A DNA stretch of 7,840 nt from Chloroflexota bacterium (GCA_003158495.1 PMJT01000185.1:14223-22062); one strand, 5' to 3'. Shown: positions 1-6,560, counted from the stretch's first letter. The notes: generated by a model from the sequence alone, not told the origin. A program made the numbers and translations.

Positions 1-104
1 ACGTGCCGGTGAGTGCCCTCGGGACGGACTACGTGACCTGGGTCCAGGCCAAGTTCATGCAAGGCCGCGACGGCTACTACGTATACGTGATTCCGGTCCC
101 GTAG
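1..104 (+). CDS. C-terminal fragment of an unrecognised protein
   Basis: The frame is open from the window edge and closes with TAG at 102-104. About 33 residues are visible. They include a run of aromatic and branched residues (DYVTWVQAKF, then GYYVYVIPVP) and read like the last beta-strands of a folded domain. Third codon positions are almost all G or C, as in the neighbouring real genes, which is why I accept it as coding. I do not recognise the family. The beta-rich, tyrosine-rich end would suit a secreted or surface protein, but that is a guess. It converges on the glutamate decarboxylase gene, leaving 151 bp between the two stop codons. Confidence 0.6.
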   Translation, partial: VPVSALGTDYVTWVQAKFMQGRDGYYVYVIPVP

Positions 105-255
105 CCGATCCGGCCGCCGATGGGCGAATCCTACATACCACCCAGGTGGACGCCGCCAGCGTCTTCTCGGCGGCCTGCAGTTGAGCGTCCGATGCTCCCT
201 TGAGCAGCACGGAGACCGTGAAGGTGACCTGTCCCGCCCGCGAGTGGACCGTCAA

Positions 256-1647
256 TCAATGGCGGAACGAGATCGCCGTGGCCTTTTCGATCGGCTCAGC
301 CTGGCTCTCGAGTTCGGGCAGCAGGCGCTCAAGGTCGGCCTCGAAGAGTGCCAGCAAGTCGTGCGAGAACCCGTTTCGGACGACGACTCGAAGCACGGCC
401 AGATCATCGCGGTTGGCCGGGAACGTGTACGCCGGAACCTGCCAGCCGCGCTCTCGCAGCCGCCGCGAGACGTCGAAGACGGTGAAGTTGTCGATGCCGG
501 CTTTCACGCGGAACGCGACCACGGGCAGCTGGCTGCCGTCCGTGAGCAACTCGAAGGGGCCCATTTCGGCCAGCTTCCTGGCAAGGTCGCCGGCCACGTC
601 ACGGCAGACGGCGTGGACGGCCCGGTAGCCCTCGAAACCGAGCCGCAGGAACATGTAGTACTGGGCCACGATCTGGGCGCCGGGGCGGGAGAAGTTGAGG
701 GCAAAGGTCGGCATGTCGCCGCCCAGGTAGTTGACGTGATAGATCAGCTCCTCCGGCAGGGATGCCTGATCGCGCCAGATCACCCAGCCGACACCCGGGA
801 ACACCAACCCGTACTTGTGCCCGGAGGTGTTGATGCTGGCGACCCGCGGGATGCGGAAGTCCCACTGGAGGTCCGGATCGAGGAAGGGAGCGATCATGCC
901 ACCCGACGCCCCGTCGACGTGGATCGGGACGTCCAGACCGGTTTGCTCCTGTAGCCTGTCGAGCGCCGCCGCGATCTCGGCCACCGGCTCGTAGCTCCCA
1001 TCGAACGTCGAACCAAGGACGGCAACTACGCCGATCGTGTTCTCGTCGATCAGCTTCACCGCCTCCTGGCCGGTGAGGTGGAAGCGATCGCCTTCCATCG
1101 GAACCAGCCGCGGCTCGACCTCGAAGTAGTTGGCGAACTTGTCCCAGCAGACCTGGACGTTGACGCCCATGACGATGTTCGGCTTGTCGGTGGGCTTGCC
1201 GGCCGCGCGGCGGGCCTGCTCCCAGCGCCGCTTCATTGCCAGGCCGCCGAGCATGCAGGCCTCGGATGAGCCCACCGTCGAACAACCGGGAGCCTTCGAC
1301 GGATCCGGCGCGTTCCAGAGGTCGGCGAGGATGGCGACACAGCGGTGCTCCATTTCGGCCGTCTGCGGATACTCGTCTTTGTTGATCATGTTCTTGGGGA
1401 GGCATTCCTCCATCAGCCGGCTCACTTCCGGTTCCATCCAGGTCGTCACGAAAGTGGCGAGGTTCTGGCGAGCGTTCCCGTCCAGCATCAACTCGTCGTG
1501 GATGATCTGGTAGGCCGCCGCGGACGACATTTCGCCCGCCGGAAGGCGTTTGCTGGGAATTGGCGCCAGCACCGAACCCTGGGCGAAGAGCGGGTTGACC
1601 GACAGATGCTCGGCCGAATGCCGGCGAAGATGGCTCGATCCCAACAT
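256..1647 (-). CDS. gad: Glutamate decarboxylase, PLP-dependent
   Basis: This enzyme converts L-glutamate and a proton to GABA and CO2 in the cytoplasm, using pyridoxal phosphate. From the chosen start it is 463 residues, close to E. coli GadB and the mycobacterial enzyme. Visible family motifs are HDELMLDG (50-57), NLATFVTTW (62-70), the phosphate-binding TVGSSEA (124-130), HVDGASGG (243-250, with the pyridine-binding Asp245), and SGHKYG (275-280), in which Lys278 is the PLP lysine. Most homologues read HVDAASGG, so Gly246 is a small departure. The protein ends in SFRH, resembling the FKHT tail of E. coli GadB. The frame stays open to 1887, but ATG 1645-1647 is preceded by GGGAGGT at 7 nt and the product then matches family length, so I start there. 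No GadC-type glutamate/GABA antiporter is adjacent; an MFS_3 exporter is divergent instead. Confidence 0.95.
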   Translation of the reverse strand: MLGSSHLRRHSAEHLSVNPLFAQGSVLAPIPSKRLPAGEMSSAAAYQIIHDELMLDGNARQNLATFVTTWMEPEVSRLMEECLPKNMINKDEYPQTAEMEHRCVAILADLWNAPDPSKAPGCSTVGSSEACMLGGLAMKRRWEQARRAAGKPTDKPNIVMGVNVQVCWDKFANYFEVEPRLVPMEGDRFHLTGQEAVKLIDENTIGVVAVLGSTFDGSYEPVAEIAAALDRLQEQTGLDVPIHVDGASGGMIAPFLDPDLQWDFRIPRVASINTSGHKYGLVFPGVGWVIWRDQASLPEELIYHVNYLGGDMPTFALNFSRPGAQIVAQYYMFLRLGFEGYRAVHAVCRDVAGDLARKLAEMGPFELLTDGSQLPVVAFRVKAGIDNFTVFDVSRRLRERGWQVPAYTFPANRDDLAVLRVVVRNGFSHDLLALFEADLERLLPELESQAEPIEKATAISFRH

Positions 1648-1654
1648 CCTGTTG

Positions 1655-1661
1655 ACCTCCC
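1655..1661 (-). promoter_or_regulatory. Ribosome binding site of gad
   Basis: On the minus strand GGGAGGT stands 7 nt before ATG 1645-1647. It is a near-perfect anti-16S match and fixes the gad start 80 codons inside the longest possible reading frame. Confidence 0.8.
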
Positions 1662-1702
1662 GTGGTGCGAAGGCGCGGACGACCGAACGGCCTGCGACGC
1701 CA

Positions 1703-1708
1703 ACTGTA
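1703..1708 (-). promoter_or_regulatory. Possible -10 element for gad
   Basis: Minus-strand TACAGT fits the TANNNT pattern and would give a leader of roughly 48 nt before the gad ATG. No convincing -35 hexamer lies 16-18 nt further upstream. This is the best AT-containing hexamer in a G+C-rich divergent region, but the support is weak. Confidence 0.25.
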
Positions 1709-1791
1709 GCTCCGGCTGATGACCCGGCAGTCGCGTGGCGCCGGGAGGTCCCGGCCGGCTCGTGCACCGGGCCGGCGGGCCGGTTCGGCGG

Positions 1792-1797
1792 GTACCA
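1792..1797 (+). promoter_or_regulatory. Possible -10 element of a leaderless MFS transcript
   Basis: TACCAT (TANNNT) ends exactly 6 nt before ATG 1805-1807, so a transcript would begin at or one base before the start codon. No Shine-Dalgarno sequence precedes this ATG, which agrees with leaderless initiation. There is no clear -35. The SGNH hydrolase gene has the same arrangement with the same 6-nt spacing. Confidence 0.4.
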
Positions 1798-1804
1798 TGG
1801 CGCG

Positions 1805-3166
1805 ATGATCGAACCGCGGGACGCGATCCAGGAAGGAGAGCTCATCGCCGGCGCGCCCAGCGAGGCCACGGCATCCGCGGACGGCACCGGGCCTTCTCTC
1901 TGGCACCACGCGGACTATCTCAAGATCTGGTTCGCATCGACGATCAGTCTCGCGGGATCGCAGGTCAGCCAATTCGCGCTACCAATCATCGCAGCGAAGG
2001 TGCTTCAGGCCCCCGTCTTCGAGGTGGCGCTCCTGGGCGCGTTCGAGATGCTGCCCTTCATCCTCTTCGCGCTCCCCGCCGGCGCCTGGCTGGATCGAGT
2101 CCGGCGCCGTCCCGTTCTGATCGCCGGCGATTTCGGCCGGGCGGCTGCCCTCGCGTCGATCCCGATCGCATACGCGCTCGGCGTGCTGACGATCTGGCAG
2201 CTCTACGCCGTCGGCTTCACGGCCGGCTTTCTGACGGTCCTGTTCGACGTCGCCGACCAGTCTTACCTGCCGGTCCTGCTCGACCCCGAGGACCTGGTCG
2301 AAGGCAATGCCAAGCTCCAGATTCCCGCCTCCGCCGCCCAGATAGTGGGGCCGGGTTTCGCGGGTGGACTGATCGGCATCGTCGCGGCGCCATTTGCCAT
2401 CTTCATCGATGCCGCCAGCTTCGTGGCATCGGGCGGTCTGATTTCTCTCGTCCGCAAGAAGGAGCCCAAGCCCGAACGAAAGCTCCGGAGTGATGGCACC
2501 CGGACCAGCCTCCGACAGGACATCGCGGAGGGCCTTCGCTACGTCCTGGGGAACCGATACCTGCGGATGATCGCCGGCTCCACCGGCACTTTCAACCTCG
2601 GCTCCAGCATGGCCTTCGCCGTCTTCCCGGTCTTCGCATACGTCGAACTCGGCCTGTCGCCCGCGCTAGTCGGGGCGGCCTTCAGCCTCGGCAGCCTTGG
2701 TGTGCTGCTGGGTGCCTTTCTGGCTGTTCCGCTCGCCAGGCACCTCGGGGTGGGACCGACGATCATCCTGTCTTCGGCCATAGGCGGACCGGGCATGGTC
2801 ATCCTTGCATTCTTGACGAGTGATGCTCTCGTCGCTGGAGTGATCCTCGTGGCGTCGATGGGTTTGGGCGGCTGCTGCGGTGTCGTCTACAACGTCAACC
2901 AGGTCAGCTTCCGGCAGGCCATCACGCCCCTGCACATGCAGGGCCGGATGAATGCCACGATGCGGTTCATCGTCTGGGGAACGATGCCGATCGGATCGAT
3001 CACTGGCGGCATCCTGGCAACTCTGCTGCCGTTACGGACGACGATCCTGATCGCCGGCGCGATTTGCACTGTGTCCTTCCTGTGGGTGCTGGCGTCGCCC
3101 GTTCGCTCGCTGCGCACGATCCCGAAAGCCGCCCGGACCGAATCGGCGGACACGACGGCAGCCTGA
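1805..3166 (+). CDS. MFS transporter, MFS_3 (EntS/macrolide-efflux-like) type
   Basis: This is an inner-membrane exporter of 453 residues with about 12 hydrophobic segments, the usual size. After a polar N-terminus of about 35 residues, the first helix region (LKIWFASTISLAGSQVSQFA, 39-58) is typical of MFS_3. The loop motif GAWLDRVRRRPVLIAGD (93-109) is the MFS motif A. In the second half, NVNQVSFRQAITP (363-375) followed by QGRMNATMR (379-387) is the conserved segment of this family, which includes enterobactin exporter EntS and Mef-type macrolide pumps. Substrate cannot be told from sequence. The frame is open upstream to 1550, but that part is antisense to gad and not membrane-like. ATG 1805 is the first sensible start and lacks a Shine-Dalgarno, consistent with leaderless translation. 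The gene is divergent from gad. Confidence 0.88.
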   Translation: MIEPRDAIQEGELIAGAPSEATASADGTGPSLWHHADYLKIWFASTISLAGSQVSQFALPIIAAKVLQAPVFEVALLGAFEMLPFILFALPAGAWLDRVRRRPVLIAGDFGRAAALASIPIAYALGVLTIWQLYAVGFTAGFLTVLFDVADQSYLPVLLDPEDLVEGNAKLQIPASAAQIVGPGFAGGLIGIVAAPFAIFIDAASFVASGGLISLVRKKEPKPERKLRSDGTRTSLRQDIAEGLRYVLGNRYLRMIAGSTGTFNLGSSMAFAVFPVFAYVELGLSPALVGAAFSLGSLGVLLGAFLAVPLARHLGVGPTIILSSAIGGPGMVILAFLTSDALVAGVILVASMGLGGCCGVVYNVNQVSFRQAITPLHMQGRMNATMRFIVWGTMPIGSITGGILATLLPLRTTILIAGAICTVSFLWVLASPVRSLRTIPKAARTESADTTAA

Positions 3167-3378
3167 CCCCGGGACGGCGCCGGCTGCGGCGGCGCTCCGC
3201 GGATCGGCTAGCGAAACATCGGTCCTGCTCGGCGCGCCGAACTGGCCCGCCAGGCGCGCAGGGCGCGACCCTTGGCCCGGGCGAAAACCTGCGGCGCTGA
3301 TCGGTCGTAGCCCGTATGCGTTCTCCTGGAAAGGGGGCGCCTCAGCAGCCATACACGAACGGACTCCGGGAGGAAACA
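3167..3378. other. Intergenic region between MFS exporter and lipoprotein gene
   Basis: This 212-bp stretch shows no convincing gene. Just after the MFS stop, GCGCCG (3177-3182) and CGGCGC (3190-3195) can form a 6-bp stem with a 7-nt loop, but no T-tract follows, so it is at best a weak terminator. A perfect 12-bp palindrome, TCGGCGCGCCGA, lies at 3229-3240. I could not find a confident -10/-35 pair for the lipoprotein gene, so read-through from the exporter is possible. Confidence 0.4.
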
Positions 3379-3954
3379 ATGCGTCTCAACCCACGACTGA
3401 TGTCACTGGCCAGCCTCGCCATCGGCGTCGCTATCGTGGCCGGTGCGTGCTCTTCTGCCGCCGCGACTTCCACTCCGGGCAGCGCGGTCCAGGGAGCGAC
3501 GGCAACGCCCGCCATGGCCGCCGGCGTAACGATCGGCTCAACCAATGACCCCAGCCTCGGGGCCTATCTGACGGGCCAGAACGGCATGACCTTGTACGTC
3601 TTCGCGAAGGACTCGGCCGACAACAGCGCCTGTGCGGGCACTTGCGCCACGACCTGGCCGCCGCTTACGGCCTCCCCCGGCACCTCGACCACCGGGCCCG
3701 CGGGCGCGGCCGGCGCATTCGCCACGATTTCCCGCGCCGACGGGACCACACAGGTCACATACAACCACATGCCGCTCTACTACTACTCGGGCGACTCCAA
3801 GGCCGGCGACATAACGGGTGAGGGCAAGTTCGGGTTCTGGTTCGTCGCACCGCTGAGCGGCGCGACCCCGACGGCGGTCCCTTCCACCGCTCCGGCGGCG
3901 CCCACGACAGCTCCTGCCACCAAGCCCACCACCGCACCGACTTACGGCTACTGA
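3379..3954 (+). CDS. Secreted lipoprotein, Lipoprotein_15 (COG4315) domain
   Basis: This is a 191-residue exported protein of unknown biochemical role. The N-terminus has two arginines, a hydrophobic core (about 8-21) and AGAC with Cys24, a slightly atypical lipobox, so it is probably lipid-anchored on the outer face of the membrane. A short T/A/P linker follows. The domain then starts at LGAYLTGQNGMTLYVFAKD (60-78), continues through CAGTC (Cys85, Cys89) and TWPPL (92-96), and has a second half ending TYNHMPLYYYSGD (127-139), GDITGEG and FWFVAP. This pattern (LT..G.TLYVF..D, C.G.C...WPPL, G.PLY.Y..D) is characteristic of the family. A 30-residue Ala/Thr/Pro-rich tail ends in YGY. ATG 3379 is chosen because GGGAGG lies 5 nt upstream and the signal sequence begins there. 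A strong terminator follows. Confidence 0.88.
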   Translation: MRLNPRLMSLASLAIGVAIVAGACSSAAATSTPGSAVQGATATPAMAAGVTIGSTNDPSLGAYLTGQNGMTLYVFAKDSADNSACAGTCATTWPPLTASPGTSTTGPAGAAGAFATISRADGTTQVTYNHMPLYYYSGDSKAGDITGEGKFGFWFVAPLSGATPTAVPSTAPAAPTTAPATKPTTAPTYGY

Positions 3955-3960
3955 GAAGAC

Positions 3961-3976
3961 GGCGGCCCGCGCCGCC
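3961..3976 (+). other. Short stem-loop after the lipoprotein gene
   Basis: GGCGGC and GCCGCC form a perfect 6-bp stem with a 4-nt loop, 6 nt after the lipoprotein stop codon. No T-run follows. It may shield the mRNA 3' end or assist the larger terminator just downstream. Confidence 0.4.
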
Positions 3977-3990
3977 ACCCAATAGCGACA

Positions 3991-4025
3991 GAGCCCGCCG
4001 GGCGCCCGACCGGCGGGCTCTTCCG
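3991..4025 (+). terminator. Intrinsic terminator of the lipoprotein gene
   Basis: An 11-bp perfect stem (GAGCCCGCCGG at 3991-4001 with CCGGCGGGCTC at 4010-4020) encloses an 8-nt loop and is followed by TTCCGT. It lies 36 bp after the lipoprotein stop and 27 bp before the stop of the convergent hydrolase gene. The symmetrical stem could also slow transcription from the other side, but the minus strand lacks a T-run (TGTCGCTATT), so its main direction is plus. Confidence 0.8.
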
Positions 4026-4052
4026 TGCCGCCGGGCGCGCCGGCCCGCCGCG

Positions 4053-4871
4053 TCAGTCGAAGATGACCCGGGCAAAGGCCTCGGCGATGGCGCGGTAGCC
4101 GCCGGCGTTGGCGTGGAGGTCCGGGCCCAGGGGCGGCGGCGCCGCGGCCCAGGTCCACTCGCACACTCTGGCTACGTTGATCGGCACGATCCCGACGCCC
4201 TCGATCTCCCTCTCCGTGTCGAAGTCCGTCGTGGAGAAAGCCCCTTCCACGTCCGCAACGGCCATGCCGGCGGCCCGGTAGATCTCGCGGAAATGGGCAT
4301 TGAGCGGCACGACGGCTTCCCAAACGGAGCGCCTTGCCATCTCGCGGCCGAGCGGGCCCTGGAGCCACATCGGCAGGTAGGCGTCGTAGATCGTCATGCC
4401 CACGATTGGCGTCCCTGGACCCGCCGCCGCGCGGAGTTCGGCGAGGATGGCCGGCAGGTTCCGCCCGATGGTGGCCATCGCGACTGGCAGGGCCTCGAAA
4501 GAGTGGGTCTCGAGATCGTTGAAGCCGATGTCCAGCGTCACGAAGCACACCGATCCTCGATGGCAGCGCAGGAACGAAACTGCCTCGGCGAGCTGGCTGC
4601 CGTGGGCGTACTCGGTCAGTCCACCTTCGATCATCGTCTTCGTCGACTCGCCCGGGTAGCCGAGCTTCACGGCTCGAAGGTTCGGCAGTCGCGGCAAAGT
4701 GATCGCGGCCAGCTGGTCGGCATAGCCCTCGTCGGTCCGGAACTGCCGGTCGGCCGGCCCGATCGGCTGCACGCCGGTGGCCAGGGAATCGCCCAGCGAG
4801 AGGTAGTAAGTTTCGGCGCCTGTGCGGGTAGCCGTGCCGGCGGTCACGCCGGAACGTCGTCGCGTTGCCAC
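4053..4871 (-). CDS. SGNH/GDSL-type hydrolase
   Basis: This is a 272-residue serine hydrolase of the SGNH fold, probably an esterase or lipase-like enzyme; the substrate is not readable from sequence. All four signature blocks are present: LGDSLATG (26-33, nucleophile Ser29), block II Gly in GYPGEST (71-77, Gly74 the likely oxyanion residue), block III GFND (116-119, Asn118), and block V DLHAN (251-255, Asp251 and His253). No clear signal peptide is seen: the arginine-rich start MATRRR is followed by an Ala/Thr/Gly stretch, not a long hydrophobic core. The start is GTG 4869-4871. It has no Shine-Dalgarno but does have a -10-like hexamer 6 nt upstream, as expected for a leaderless gene. It is divergent from the GPH-like transporter (173 bp apart) and convergent with the lipoprotein gene. 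Confidence 0.88.
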   Translation of the reverse strand: MATRRRSGVTAGTATRTGAETYYLSLGDSLATGVQPIGPADRQFRTDEGYADQLAAITLPRLPNLRAVKLGYPGESTKTMIEGGLTEYAHGSQLAEAVSFLRCHRGSVCFVTLDIGFNDLETHSFEALPVAMATIGRNLPAILAELRAAAGPGTPIVGMTIYDAYLPMWLQGPLGREMARRSVWEAVVPLNAHFREIYRAAGMAVADVEGAFSTTDFDTEREIEGVGIVPINVARVCEWTWAAAPPPLGPDLHANAGGYRAIAEAFARVIFD

Positions 4872-4877
4872 GTCAGG

Positions 4878-4883
4878 AGCCTA
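4878..4883 (-). promoter_or_regulatory. Possible extended -10 element of a leaderless SGNH hydrolase transcript
   Basis: On the minus strand TGATAGGCT fits the extended -10 form TGNTANNNT. The hexamer TAGGCT ends 6 nt before GTG 4869-4871, which places the transcript start at the start codon. No Shine-Dalgarno is present between them. The TANNNT-N6-start arrangement matches known leaderless promoters of Actinobacteria and Deinococci. Confidence 0.45.
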
Positions 4884-5033
4884 TCAGCCGGAATCCGTCC
4901 CGTGGTGTCGGAGAGCCGACAACCAGACGGATAGCCCGCCGACCGGCGATACTGGCGAAGTTGAAAGTGTCGCCGGCCGAGCGGACCCGAACGACGCGCG
5001 GACGAAGGTGGGTATCGACCGGTTCGGGCCGAT

Positions 5034-5040
5034 GGGAGGA
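5034..5040 (+). promoter_or_regulatory. Ribosome binding site fixing the GTG start of the second MFS gene
   Basis: GGGAGGA ends 4 nt before GTG 5045-5047. The next in-frame candidate, ATG 5102, has no such signal, so the GTG is preferred. The open frame upstream to 4865 encodes Arg/Pro-rich residues without a hydrophobic helix. Confidence 0.7.
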
Positions 5041-5044
5041 GCCC

Positions 5045-6433
5045 GTGCTCGACGTCCAGAAGGGGCTCGATGCGGTCGCGGAAACCGCCCTTTCTGCCGG
5101 CATGACCTCGCCGACCCACGACGCCGAGGGACGTCCGACCCAGCTGCTGCCCGTCGGCCAGCTGATGCGAATCTCGCTCTACTGGCTCGGCATCGCGACG
5201 GTCTGGAGCGGAATCCTCGACATCGTCAACGGCCGAATCCAGTTCGCAGGTCTCGCTCCGAAAGGCTCCGAGGGAATCGGCGCACTCCAGATCGCGCTGG
5301 TCGGGACTGTGATCGCCATCCTCGTCCAGCCCACGATCGGCTCGATCAGCGACTACACGAGCACCCGCTGGGGCAGGCGCAAGCCGTACATCTTCATCGG
5401 CGCAACACTGGACGTGCTTTTTCTCTACGGCATCGCGACGGCGAACGGCCTCTTCGCCATCGGCGCCTTCGTCGCGCTTCTCCAGTTCAGCTCCAACTTT
5501 GCCCAGGGGCCGTTCCAGGGCTACGTACCGGACCTCGTCCCGGCGAAGCAGGTGGGAACCGCCTCGGGTTTGCTCGGCTTGTTCTCTGCCTTGGGGAATC
5601 TCCTGGGCTACGGAGCCGCGGCCATCGCCGTCCGGCAGAGCGGCAGCGACCCCAACGCGTTCTTCTACGGAACGATGGCGATCGGCATCATCGAGTTCAT
5701 TGCCATGCTGGGCGTCTTCGTGAGCGTCAACGAGGGCACGCGCGTGAAGTCCCGCGGCGGGCGGTCGTGGTTCTCGATAGCCCGGGAAGCCTGGGGCACG
5801 GACATCCTGCGGGAGCGAAGCTTCCTGTGGCTCGTCAGCTCGCGCCTCTTCATCCTGACCGCCGCGTCCCTGTATCCGGTGCTCAGCACGTTCTACCTGG
5901 CGCAAGTCTTCGGGCTGGGCGCGAGGGAGACCGGCGATACCAAGATCCTCTTCCTGGGTGTCGTCGCCACGTGCCTGACGATCGCGGTCGTCCCGGCCGC
6001 CCGTCTCTCGGACCGGTTGGGGCGAAAGCGGATCATCTACGTCTCCTGCGGCGTCGGCGCGACAGGCCTGGCGCTCGGGGCCGTCGCCCCCATCCTGCCC
6101 GTGGCGCTGCTGGGCGCGGGCATGTTCGCGCTCTCCGCGGGAGCGTTCCTGGCCGTGGACTGGGCCCTGATGAGCGACATCGTTCCCAAGGCGTCGACCG
6201 GGCGGTATATGGGCATCTCGAACGTGGCGACCGCCTCGGCCGGAACGGTGGCCCTGGCGCTGGGTGGGGCGGGAGTGATGGATACCGTCAACAAGTGGCT
6301 CGGCTACGGGGCCGGTCCGAGGGCGGCACTGCTGTTCGGCGTGGTCTGCTACATCATCGGCGCCCTGCTGCTGCGGCCGGTCATCGAGAAGCGGCGCGAA
6401 GACCCGTTGGTCGCCGGGCCCACGACCGCCTGA
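5045..6433 (+). CDS. MFS transporter, GPH/SLC45-like (sugar:cation symporter type)
   Basis: This inner-membrane transporter has 462 residues and about 12 predicted helices. The loop GSISDYTSTRWGRRKPYIF (99-117) has the SD....R.GRRKP.I form typical of the GPH/sucrose-porter (SLC45-like) branch rather than of drug exporters. Other conserved pieces are QGPFQGYVPDLVP (154-166), a second-half motif A in ARLSDRLGRKRII (319-331), and VDWALMSDIVPK followed by GRYMG (371-390). I infer proton- or sodium-coupled uptake of a sugar or glycoside; the substrate is open. A mannose-6-phosphate isomerase gene lies 358 bp downstream on the same strand, which agrees with carbohydrate use but does not prove it. 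Start GTG 5045 is set by GGGAGGA. The 173-bp upstream region also carries the hydrolase promoter; I found no confident plus-strand promoter there. Confidence 0.86.
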   Translation: MLDVQKGLDAVAETALSAGMTSPTHDAEGRPTQLLPVGQLMRISLYWLGIATVWSGILDIVNGRIQFAGLAPKGSEGIGALQIALVGTVIAILVQPTIGSISDYTSTRWGRRKPYIFIGATLDVLFLYGIATANGLFAIGAFVALLQFSSNFAQGPFQGYVPDLVPAKQVGTASGLLGLFSALGNLLGYGAAAIAVRQSGSDPNAFFYGTMAIGIIEFIAMLGVFVSVNEGTRVKSRGGRSWFSIAREAWGTDILRERSFLWLVSSRLFILTAASLYPVLSTFYLAQVFGLGARETGDTKILFLGVVATCLTIAVVPAARLSDRLGRKRIIYVSCGVGATGLALGAVAPILPVALLGAGMFALSAGAFLAVDWALMSDIVPKASTGRYMGISNVATASAGTVALALGGAGVMDTVNKWLGYGAGPRAALLFGVVCYIIGALLLRPVIEKRREDPLVAGPTTA

Positions 6434-6443
6434 CCGCGATTGA

Positions 6444-6560
6444 GCGGCAGGCCCCGTCGAGCGCATCGAAATCGAGGACGAGCCCAACGAGTTGGTCCGC
6501 CTCGGCGTCGAATTCGGGCAGGGCTACCGTTTCGGCCGGCCGGCTCCGATCGCATCGGAT
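6444..6560 (+). pseudogene. Relic of an EAL-domain (c-di-GMP phosphodiesterase) C-terminus
   Basis: Between a stop codon at 6441-6443 and about 6560, the frame reads VERIEIEDEPNEL (6456-6494) then VRLGVEFGQGYRFGRPAP (6495-6548). This is the standard end of an EAL domain, in which (A)E-x-IE-x-E-x-E..L..LGV-x-(F/Y)GQGY-x-FGRP closes the barrel. Everything before it is missing, including the EAL motif itself, the metal ligands and the catalytic residues: the preceding sequence is the end of the MFS transporter in another frame. No start codon or ribosome binding site serves it. I read it as the surviving 3' end of a deleted cyclic-di-GMP phosphodiesterase gene. The frame continues open to TAA 6780-6782, but residues past about 6560 look non-coding. 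It should not be annotated as functional. Confidence 0.65.

Noticed and set aside
112..175. A 9-bp inverted repeat (GGCCGCCGA / TCGGCGGCC) between the first gene and gad as a bidirectional terminator
   Set aside because: The 46-nt loop is too long and neither side is followed by a T-run; likely chance in G+C-rich DNA.
1550..1804. N-terminal extension of the MFS_3 protein by 85 residues
   Set aside because: It would overlap the gad N-terminus in antisense, and it has no ribosome binding site and no membrane or domain character.
1648..1887. N-terminal extension of gad by 80 residues
   Set aside because: The added residues are unlike any decarboxylase N-terminus and run across the MFS gene start, while ATG 1645-1647 has an excellent ribosome binding site.
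599..1972. A 457-codon minus-strand frame overlapping gad
   Set aside because: It is a low-complexity Arg/Gly-rich translation out of frame with the clearly recognisable decarboxylase.
3538..4548. A 336-codon minus-strand frame across the lipoprotein and hydrolase genes
   Set aside because: It crosses a strong terminator, is antisense to one real gene and out of frame with another, and shows no domain.
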